NCBI GenBank assembly: GCA_903813345.2
Contig: CAIIXF020000012.1
Location: 19,227,520-19,291,519, forward strand
Origin: Owenia fusiformis
Taxonomy: Eukaryota > Annelida > Polychaeta > Sabellida > Oweniidae
Length of the DNA stretch: 64,000 nucleotides
Direction: 5' to 3'
The notes beneath the pieces were generated by a model. That model ran no database searches. It worked only from the letters and a program-made list of their open reading frames with translations, and was not told where the DNA came from. Positions 51,158-63,100 of the stretch are shown here, in pieces. The stretch's first letter is position 1; every line of letters begins with the position of its first letter. Made by a program: the position numbers and the translations under genes.

Positions 51158-54100
51158 CTAATCAAGATCGAGTTTTCTGTTCCGAGATTTTTCTCTAACA
51201 GCGGGTGCCTCCGTAGGGCATCGTGCAGGAGGAGACCCCGAACCATTATAGCATGGTGGACAAACATCCTCCGTGTCTTCTGTACATGCTTGTCTTTCTG
51301 GATCATACACCGAACCTGGAAAAATAACCATCGAACGTGTCATTTAATAACAAAGGATGAGTATCGATATGGCGAACTTTTTGAACACACGTTTCTCTTA
51401 AACCAGTCATCAAAGAATTCTGAAAATTTTACATATTGTCAATTTAATGGGCATCTTTTGAATGATAATAATATTTTTTGAAATAGATATATTTACTTTT
51501 CTCTATATTGTTTTAGAAAACACATCGGACACTTCTTTTGTTCTTGGTATAATATGTTCGGAATGAAATGAAACATCTAACCGAACCTCATTGGAACAAA
51601 ATGACATAAACACAACGTGTTTACAAAAAGTACAAGGACATCTTATCAAAAGATGACCATCGTGGCATTACATTGATGACCACGTACATGAAAATGTTCG
51701 AGAGAATTATGATGTCAAGAAGCCAATTATGTGCACAAACAGAAGAGGTTTCAAACATGCAAGGTGTTAACAAGGCCAAATGTTCTAGTCTTCACACATC
51801 TCTTGTTACAAGAGAAGCAATAGCAACAGGTCTAGAAAACGGTAATAATGTCATTGTGACGTCATTAGACATTAAAAAAGCTTTTGATGGCGTTTGGCAT
51901 ATTGGGTTGTATCATAAAATGTATAAACAGGGAATAAACGGCAAACTATGGAGAATGCTAAGAAATTGTTATGATGGATATAAATGTGCTATTAAATTGA
52001 ATGTGAACATAGACTCAATGTTTAAAGCAGTTAAAGAGGATTTAAATATTCCCCAAGCAATATCTCGGTTTCTAAGTGAAAATGCAAATATTTCAGATCT
52101 GTTTCCTGTGGAGCAGGGTGTGCACCAAGGTGGTGTTTGGTCAATGGAATTATACGCAAGGTACACCAATGAACTATTAAATGAGATATGTGATAGTATG
52201 ACTGGATGTTCTATAGGAAATGTTGTATGTAGCTGCCCCACGTTTGCTGATGACATGAACTTATTAGCATATCATGGTAATACAATGCAGGTTCTACTGC
52301 GTAAAGTTTTTGATTATAGCTGCAAATGGAGATTTCAGTTTCACCCAAAGAAATGTAAGGCCGTTGTGTTTAGTAGAGAGAGAAACCCCCCAAAACCAAT
52401 TCTGAAATTAGGGAATCACATTATTCCCATCGAGAATTCAATAGATCATGTTGGGCTGCCACTTACAAATAGCAATTCAGTAAAAGAATACATGGACACA
52501 CGTATCTCGAAAGGAAGACGAGCAATGATTGCCTATTTAGGAACTACAGCCAGCAATAACAATCCAACAAATCCTCTAACAGCGTCAAAGATTTACTGGT
52601 CAATATGTTTCCCCACTATGACGTATGGAATGAGTCTTTTGCCTCTTAAAGATACTGACTATGACAGGCTAGAGACAGCACACAGGGGAATAGCAAAGAA
52701 GATACAAGGGCTTCCTATCACGACCAGCAACCAGGCAACCATACAACAACTTGGTTGGAGAGACGTAACGTCAAAGATCGTAGTAGACAAAATCATGTTA
52801 GTGTGGCAATTGTTATCTCTACCAATGAACAATGTATATAAGATGATCGCGATAATGAGAATCATAGCGTACAGAACACGTGATCTAGCTTTAGTGTCCC
52901 CTATTGGTGATTGCATGAGAGTAGCTGAACGTCTAGGCATTCAGCACAAAATATATGATATGATAGATACAGGAATGGTACCAAGTAAATGCGAATGGAA
53001 GAAGATGGTGTCAGATAATACAAGAGAATATGCAATGTGGCAGTGGAAAATACAGTGTATGTTCAATCACAACGCTTCCCTATATAGGAATGTAATACGC
53101 TTTGGCACACCAATAGTGTGGTGGAAAATTGCATTTCGCGAATGCCAATATATTCGCATATGTAAGACAATGATGATCCTACTAACTGGAGGGAGTAATC
53201 TATGTGCTATCACAGGCAAATGGGGCGACATGAAAGACAGGCATAACGGGCGACTATGTAAAGCTTGTGGTGAAGAGGATGAGACCTTGGAACATTTCAT
53301 GTTAAAATGTAAATATTTCTCAGCCGAACGAAAAATCATTCTAGATATAGTTAAAAATCACTCGCTGATATTGAATCAAAGTAATGAGCAAATTCTAAGA
53401 CTAATATTTGGTGAAAATGAACAATTGGCACCTGATCAGTACATATTAATTGCGAAGAATGTTCATAAAATGTATACATGTGAAAGCAGAATGTAATTTG
53501 CGTATCTCAAATAGTCAAAATAACTCCAGAGCATTGGGCCTGTTGCGGTTACGGGTCAACGCGGTAGCCTGGCGTCCGGCCGTTTAATAGGGGGTGCTCT
53601 GGATGTGATGTGATTACTGATTATGTTCCTTATATGTATATAATGTATATAACTTTTTGCTAATTTATTTTATTTTATAAGAAATTGTACTCTTCAGAAT
53701 TGGAGGAAATAAAGATACAAACAAACAAACAAACAAACCGTGCCTTTTACGGAATATTTTCAATAATTGGTTTAGAGAAAAACATTGTTGAATTCAGTTC
53801 CCCATATCGATACCAATCCTTTCTGTCTTGGGTCTATTTTCCTTGGGTCAATATTTTGAAAGATTCAACGATCCCAAATCATATATCATTAATCTATACA
53901 ATCACACCGCTCAATATTCCTTTACAGTCGTTTGATTTCGCTTCTTAAAAGAGGGCTTCATCTTCAGTGTATACTTATAAGTAGAATCTACATACAGGGT
54001 AATCGTTCAGTAGCGTAGCCAGGAAAAAGCGGTTTGGCGAAAAATATTTCAAAACCTATATTGAAAAGGCCGAACCTTTTCACAGGGGTGGCTCGATTAC

Positions 54101-57100
54101 AATTAAGTTTACTCATGAAAGATTACATTCCATGCCCCTTCAAATGGCCAGTTGGACCGTTGTGCAAAAGAAATGATTATTCAGTACAGTCAAGCCAAGT
54201 AAGTAAGTCAACATTCGAAAATAAAAATCTCAAAAATCGTACACCTTTGATTTCCAAAATAATTTGTGAGGTGGTTATTTAGATGATAATACACATTTTA
54301 ACGCACTAATTTTGAGTACATCTCGAATCCATTCTCAACAAAGCGTTCTCGAAATAAGTATTCGAAATGTTTGAGTTCGGGATGATAAAAGTACGTTAAG
54401 ATATACCGCTCCTTAACAAACTCCTTCAGGAACAAGATATAGAATCAAATGCATATTCTTCCTATTTATTCCCTGACACATGCCAATGAATGTTGCATAA
54501 GTAAATATCTCCGTTTGAAAAAAATTTGAAAACGTTGTTCTCTACAGGTGCCATTTTTTATAATTGAAAAACAAAATTGAACAATTTGCATTTCTAAATT
54601 GATAAGTTTCTTGGAATACAACTTAACTGTAAACGATTTAAGTCATAAATAATATTTCCCTTATTGAACCCATGCTGAATAGACAGTAACTGGGTCAATG
54701 TTTTGTGTTCAACCTTGTTTTCATGACTTTTAAACATGAGTCGACGATTCTGTAGGAAATTTCATTTTCAAATGTAAGCGTGTCATCCTGTTTTTGCACA
54801 GTATTTAGCCCTTTATAATGATAGATCGTCAAAATATGCATGAACCTCTCAATTAGGCGATATGTTTTTCAATTTATAGATGTAAACTATAAACTCAAAC
54901 AAAAATTCAAACCACCCGCTCTATTATTTTGATTACACAAGACGAAATTTCCACTCCCGGGGAGCACTTTGGTATCACTTTGAAGGAGGATTCTTGAAAA
55001 ATCGTTCGAATTTTCACAAAAGGTTTCACGTAATTTTATTGCTTTGTTTAAGCCTCGACTTATATTATACTCAAATCCGATACCATAATTATGAATCAAA
55101 ATGAAACATTCAATTCACCAGGTTAAATAATAAACCGTTTCGAGAATTGATGATTTGAGTTAATTGTGAATATTTATATAAATGTAAGTTGGCATGTATT
55201 CGACAGTTAATGGACACACATGATGTATGCATCAACGTGTGACTTAAATATCAATTCGTGACTATCACATTTGGCTTCCAAAAATTAAGTTGGAAATTAC
55301 AGTGGTAGGAGATTAACGAAAACGTCAATCACATCCAAATATCCGTACGACGTCAAGTATTAACAAAACACTTTTCGTGCATCTCGAACATGGCAAGGTT
55401 TTATTATCCTGCAATGTGCATTTCGAAAGAAAAAATTCACAAATATCAACAAATTTCATTGAGTAGGATATTACATTCGAAATCACAACTTTCAAATTAT
55501 TTTTTTTAAACCAAGAATTGTAAGAACTTGAAACATGTTGTGAGTTTTTCAAACGGCATATCCTCATTCACGTTCTTTGACAAGGATGAATCCATTTGAA
55601 AACATAGATTTTCTTGATTATTCTTCAAAACTACCCTTGAAATATAAGTATGTAGGATATTACAGTGTAAATTGACACGCATTTGTTTGCTCGATATCCT
55701 GAACAAATAAATGCAGTACCGTCTTGCAATATTTGAAAACCGAAAGTTCATTCTGTATGTAAACAAGAAAAAATACATTTATGGTTGGTTCATGATGAAA
55801 AATGACGAATAACATATATCTTTTGAAGTAGGGGTATACAGGGACACAGTGGAAAATCAGAAATTTAGGTCATATCCCAAAGATTGCTTCACCAATATGT
55901 AACAGAACATCAAAATTATCATTTGCACGTTTGCTGATAGGTTTATTGAAAATAATTAACCAGAGGTTTACTTCAATTGTGGCACCATTCTTAGTAAATA
56001 TTGATGAACATACGAATATCGAATGTTGACTAAGTTACTTGTCTTGACCGAGTAGTCTGTGGTAATATATTAATAGGTGACATACCATTGGAAAGGGGAG
56101 ACACGTGGTTTCATGGTAAACACTAGATCAAAACAATGTTTTCACTTGTTCCATTTTTGGGGGACGCGCACTGTATGCAAATTGCATATCTGTGATATAT
56201 TTGAATTCATTCTTCTTTTTTAATTTAAACCCCAGACATGTTTTGGTATGGGTAATAACTAACCTTACTGTACATACAGATAATTCCATGGCGTGTAGCT
56301 ATGGCGTTTGTTTTTTGGCGGTTATCACCATGCTCGTACAGTCTCTAAATTATTTTATAAATTGGATCTTATGGAATACCTGTTTCACATAAAATACGGG
56401 TTTTCATTGTATCTAACTGACATCTGTAAGCCCCGGAGCAGGAATCGTCGACGTCGGGGTACAATCCATCGGGAACACCAGTACAGTTCTTACAATAGCC
56501 GCGTTGTTTGTCCTCTCCAGTGCCACAAGGAGGACACGTGCCACGGCCCCAGTCACATGTCTCATCTTCAGGGTCAAATACCAAACCTATGAGATAGAAT
56601 GATTTGAGTAAGAAGTTGTGAAAGAAGTGAAACGTTGAAACCAAAAGTCGAAATTATAAATGCGTTGTGTGGTGATAAGGCCTAATAATACACACTTTCT
56701 AAAACTAGTACCTGGTTAAGGTGTCCCTAAAAACAAACATTTTGCCAGCTCTTAAATTGCTTATATAATTAAATCACTGAATCTTTGGGGTCTCAAAACT
56801 CACTCGACCAAATTTTTAGCAACATTTTGCATTCGCTCGACCCCTACAGCAGTTTCTGAAGTGTATTCGCTGCTATGTTAGTGATGTTTTGAAAATCGTA
56901 GAGTGTGTAATTTCATCATGTTTACAATTGGCGCATAGTGATTTAGTGAGTCTTCTTTTATGATGTGAAACCTGATAACCAGAATTTCTGCAGTTTTATA
57001 AAAGATGATTAGGCAAAGTACCCTTTCGATGTCTTCAGTATATAGCAGATCAAAAGTATATTGAACCACTTTGGTGAACTTGATGAGTCACTTCAATTTA

Positions 57101-60100
57101 ATAGCGCTTTTGGGAAAACACTGATCTCGCTAAAACATGATGAAAACGACACTTTCTGCAATTTAGAGTATTGCCATCTAGGTATCGCGGTGAGTACACG
57201 TCAGAAACGGCAATAGTTGTTGAGCTTAACGTTCACCAATTTTGCCGAAAATTTGACTGGTGAGTTTTAAGACTCCATTCGATGATGTACAGTAATAATG
57301 AATTAACAAGCTGACAAAAAGTCTGTTTTTGCACACTCTATTATAGTACCTCCTGGACATCTATAGTATCCACTCATAACCTCTCCTGCGCATGTATAGT
57401 AGGTTATGCAGTTGATCTCTAGGTCGGGGTAATAACCATCAGACTTTCCCGTACAATTTCGCACAATAGGCGCCTCTGTACTCACCTCCGCTATCGTCAC
57501 AGTACTTCCGGTAACTAAAATTAGTTATTTTTCCCACATATTGACTTTGAATCCATTATATAACTTCTGAATCACCAATTTATAACATATCGTGAATCCT
57601 TTGAGAGATATTGTAATTTGAGATTGTAAGGAATAGATTGGTAGGTCAATTGTACATGTTGCTTGTAATTTTATCACCCCTAGAGATCTGATTCTGCCTT
57701 TAAGTAATGTTAACCGACGCATACTTTTCAAGGCCAATTGAATATTATTGCTTTTGTAAATAATGAGTTCCGGAAAGTTTCACAAAGATCGATTCATGAC
57801 CAGAATTAAACGTGATATTTGCAAAATGACTCACATGGCTCAGTGGGTAAACAATTAACTGCTGGAAGAGTCCCACAAGGTTCACATACGTTCTCACGTC
57901 TGTCACATAGATCACGTAAATCATCATACACCAGGCCTACAAACAGACCAGTTTTCCTATTTTAGACAGCAGTGACTATACTTTAATATGGTACCGAGAG
58001 ACTGAATAATGACAAAGCGCTGGCGACATTGCATAAAAATGTTAAAAACATCGAAGTTTGTATGTCTCAAGATGCGTTACTATCATAATAGAAGAACGAC
58101 AAAACGGAACAATCAGAGATCAAGTCCGCTATGTTTTGTAACTGTCATCTCTCAATTTCTAGAGTGTTATGTACCCACTTTTCATATTGTTTCTAAGGAT
58201 CAAATAACATCATGTTGAAAGTGCCAGAAGTGCATATTTAAAACCACTCTCTTACCCCCGGCGCAGAAGCCAGTTCCACGATTGACTCCATTTAAACAGG
58301 TATAAAACGATGTGCAGTTGGTAGAATAATCTGGATATCCACCGTCCTCGCGACCCGTACAATTCATACTAAGTCCACACGGTGGTGGCACATTTTCTGG
58401 TCTGAAACAGGATGACGTGAAAAACAATTATTAGCGCGAACGCGACCCTTCATACAGTCGATCACTGCTTTTTCCCATAAGTACAATTTAGCTTTAAGAA
58501 AAAAGTTATTTCTTATAAATCCTGACCTATTATAGTGAATAAAAGAATCAAGGGTATTGGTTAAAATGGTGTCATGCCTTGTGGGTTAAGCTATCTGCTG
58601 TATACAAATAACAAGTTTGTTTCAAAGAATAATTAGTTATCAGCAGCAGAATATACTATATGTCCCGATCTCATGTCATTTACAGAAAAACCAGCTAGAT
58701 ATAGTACACCTATATTGCGGGAGACTCTTGACCAATGCTTTTAACATGAAACATACCATGTTATATATCAAAACACAGGTAATTGATATGAAAAGTATAT
58801 GTTATAATAATATTCAATCTTGATTTTTCCTTTTTATGTAAGGGACGCTTAACCCTAATGTTTACAATGTATTCAATTCAATTTGTTTATTTCATAAACA
58901 CACATACAATATAGTATACAATGAGTGGGTGACACAAAGGTTTGTGTATATTCCCAAGATGGAATAAATTAAATACAAAGTATGTTGAAATGGCGGGGAT
59001 CTGCCATTGCATGCCCTCAATAAAAAAAATACAAATTGTGCCATCAAATTGCCCCTAAAAAAATTAAAGTTGTAGCAAATATTTTTTAATCTGTTTTTTC
59101 ATGAGGATGATGCTTCTGATGGATTTAAAATGTGGGGGTAGTTGGTTCCAAATTTCAGGTATAGAATATGATAACATTGATTTTCCATAGTTTGTACGGA
59201 TTTTAGGTTTGTCAAAAGTTTTCTTGTTTCTTGTATTATAATTGTGTCTGTTTTCAACTGTTTGGAAGAAATTAAGAAATATTTGCTTGTAATTGTCCTT
59301 GTCATTGATCCATTTAAACATGAATAAATATCTTTGTTGCTTATTTATCTCAAATATGTTCAAGATTCTTAAATTTTGAAAAAGAGGTAAAGAGTGGGCT
59401 CTGTAGTCGCTATTTGTTGCAATCCTTACAAATTTTTTCTGTGAGAGATGAAGAGTATTAAGTAATGTGCAGCCTGCTTCACCCTAGTTCAACAAGTTAA
59501 ACCCAATACCACGGCTTTCATTTTTTAATCTGAATGTTCGTGTTGCCGTGGTTGGGTTTAACTTCCGTGCTATGCTTTCGTTTGTTGCAAATTCCCACCA
59601 TCAGTTATTAATTAAACGCGCATCGAATTCCATGCGGAACCATAGGCCACCATTAAATATTTTTGCATCAAGGGCTGAATAGGCACGGAAGTTAAACCTA
59701 GGGCGGGCCACAAGATATGTCAGATAAGAAATAAGGCCCAGACTAGGTTTAACTTGTTGAACTAGCTTCACCCCAAATTATATTTCCATAAATAAGATAT
59801 GAATAGATTAGTGAGTAATATATACTAAGTAAGCTTTTAGCGTTTAATAAATGTTTCACTTTGTATAAAATACCAATAGTTCTTGAAATTTTCATGTTTA
59901 CTGATGTGATGTGATTTCTCCAGGTAAGATTTTGATCAATTATAATTCCCCAAAAGTTTATATGTGACACTTGCTCAAGCACTTTATCATTCATCGTGAC
60001 AATTATATCATTTTTATTATATTGCTTTTGTCTTGAAGAAAATATTATATATTTAGTTTTCTTGGCATTTAACGAAAGTTTGTTTGTGGCTATCCATTCC

Positions 60101-63100
60101 TCGATTAGTTTCAGTTCAGCATTCAAAGCGTTAGTAATTTCATTAAGATTTTTTCCTTGTATTAACAAATTGGTGTCATCTGCAAATAGCACAAAAAATA
60201 ATCGTGGAGAAGATAAGTAAATGTCATTTATGTATATGATAAAAAACAAGGGACCTAACACAGAACCTTGAGGAATTCCACATGTAATTATCTCGGGATC
60301 TGAAATAGTGTCTATATAACAGGTTTTTGAATTCTGTTAGAAAAGTAACTTTTTACCAATTCCAGTGCTATACCACGAATCCCATAAAATTCAAGTTTTT
60401 GAAAAAGAATATTGTGGTCAATAGTATCAAAAGCTTTTGAAAAGTCAAGAAATACCCCAATAGAGAGTTCACCTTTGTCTATAGAATTTCTGATTTTTTC
60501 AACAAATGTAAGAACTGCCATAAATGTCGATTTTTTTTCCCGAAAGCCAAATTGATAAAGATACATGATTTCTATTTTGTTCAGAAAAGAAGTCAGTCGA
60601 TGGTGCATTAATTTCTCAAGAAGTTTGGAAAAAACTGGTAAAATCGATATAGGTCGATAATTAGTAAAAAGTTGTCTGTCTTCCTTTTTATGAATTGGTA
60701 TGATCTTTGCAATCTTTAATTTGTCAGGAAAAATACCATTTGATAGAGATAAGTTAAAAATGTGTAATAATGGTACTTGGAATGCCTTACCACAATGCTT
60801 AATTATAGAAGGTTTGAAATCGTCAAAACCGGCCGCAGAGTTTTTCAATTTTGATATTTCCATGTCTAATTCTTTGGAATCGATGGGATTCAAAAATAAA
60901 GTCGACGCCTGTCTTCCAATATTACGCATATAGTCTAAAGGACTTTTGTTAGAAGGGGGAATTTGTGCTGCTAGGCTCTCACCTACCTTTGAAAAAAAAG
61001 AATTGAACTGATTGGCAATGTCAAGTTTATTTGTTATTTCAGTATTATTATGGAAAAATGTGTCTGGGATATTGTGGTTTTTATTTTTTCTTTGGAGAAT
61101 TTCATTGATAATTTCCCAATTTGCTTTAATGTTTCCTTGATTTTCCTCAAATTTTTGGCTAAAGTAATGCTTATGTGCTGATCTTATGACTGTTTTTAAC
61201 ATTTTGGAATAAACTTTGTAATTTTCCTTATTTTGATTTGTTGGTGTACGAAGATATTTTTTTTATATATAATTTACTTTTGTGTCTTACAGATACAAGT
61301 ATGGCTGAACTGATCCAAGGTTTTTCATTGTTATTATATAATTTAATAGATACTGTTTTTGTTGGAAAACTTTCATCATATATTTCCTTTAAGCGATCTT
61401 CAAATAGGTTATAAGAGGCATTTGTATCATCACTATTTATTGTATCTGTCCATGATTCATTTGATAATTTTTCCTGAAAGGTAATAAGATTATTTTCAGA
61501 GTATTTCCTAATTGATTTCTTGACAACTTTAATCTGATGGATTGTTTTATTAAAAGTAGCAAATATTGGGAAGTGATCTGAAATGTCATTGAAAATTATT
61601 CCACATAAACCATTTTTAGAATCATTTGTAAAAATGTTGTCAATTAAAGTTGCTGTACTTGAAGTAACCCTGGTTGCTTTATAAATAAGTGGTATTAAAT
61701 TATAAGAAGTCATGGTGTTGTAAAAGTTTTCAGTTGGTTCATGCTGATTAGTCTTAAATAAGTCAATATTAAAATCGCCCATTACGTAGATTGTTTTGTT
61801 TTCTCTTGAGATATTATTTAAATATACTTCTAAACCATTGTTAAATTCATCAATATCAACATTCAGAGGCTTATATATGCAGTTTAAGAGAATGTTTTTA
61901 CCATTGTTTACAATTACCTCAATTGTTAGTACATCACAACCGAAATTATTAAATTGAAGATCTGGCCTTTCTTTAACATGAATTGTATCCTTGATATAGA
62001 AGCCAACACCACCCATATTATTCATAACACTAATGGCGTTTCAAAAGTTGAAGAGGTACAGTAAAAAGTAAGGTATCACTGATATTGTAGGTCATTCAGA
62101 ACTCTCGAAGGGGCTGTATTAAATTCTCAAAAATTAGGTAAAATGGGGACAGAAGTATGTCAAAGTAAGATAGGGGTGAGCTTTTTGCGTATTTTCTAAA
62201 CAACATATGAGCCAGGCCACGGGAAAAGGGGTCTTATCACAGATTTATTTTAGAAAGCACAAAGAGACCTTTCAAATGAACCATGGCTTATGTCTTACCA
62301 ATTTTTCCTTGCATATATAGACCAAAACGTCGGATTTGAATTTAGCACATTTCCTCTTAATCTTGGGCACATTTTTGGATCTGTAGCACAATTTTCATTT
62401 TTTGTGATAAGACCGGTTTTCCTATGACCAGGCTCATATAAGGTTTTTTAGTCAGAAAAGGTTATTAAACGTAATAGATGTATACAGTATCTACCTTTTT
62501 AGGACAAAAAAACGTGTGCAAATTCCTAGATTTGACGAAATTATATATCGAAAAATGGGGGAATGGGAAACAAATCACAACCAAGGACCTAAAATACTGA
62601 ATAGATAATGTTTTTTTTAAATAATCTCATAGGACATATCATTGGCTATAATATAGTGTAAACATTTTGGATATTGGTTGAGTTTTAGCTGAGAAATTTT
62701 GTTTTTAGTGCATCTCGGCTCGCGAAAACGCAATCTTGCGTATTGAAAATAAGTGTATTTGAGCAAAAAGTTGCAGAATTGACAAATTTTCATGGTTTAT
62801 TTTGCTTCTAATTATAGATGCCATATGTTTCTATTGGTACACAATCAAAATATTGATAGAATCACATGTTTGGCTCTGTATTTACTGTTCATTCCATGTA
62901 CATATACCATTATTTTAGTTCAATAACATGCATGTATTGGAACCAGGTCATATAATTTGCCCCATTTAGCATTATTTTCTCCCAAAATACCTGGAGGTAT
63001 ATCTGCCCTGAAACATATTTTGAGAACTCCATTATTGAAGTCGTTTCTGTTGCAATAAGTGTAAGTGCGACAACAATATTGAGAGAAAATATCTATAAAA

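Larger units (their letters stand above)
58868..62040 (-). mobile_element. CR1/L2-like LINE, nearly complete, in P1 intron 2
   Basis: In transcript order: the C-terminal part of an APE endonuclease (62025-61228), reverse transcriptase (61202-59765), a nested TIR element, then the C-terminal domain to 59064 and a 3' UTR. It ends near 58868 in AATTGAATTGAAT, a short tandem tail. It has at least two frameshifts and one insertion and is on the same strand as P1. Confidence 0.87.

Noticed and set aside
51673-53496. Reading the 607-residue frame as a host gene
   Set aside because: RT catalytic motifs, the zinc-finger-like C terminus and the CAAA tail show it is a LINE.
53997-54070. hAT-like end CAGTAGCGTAGCCAGG
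   Set aside because: No inverted partner was found within a reasonable distance.
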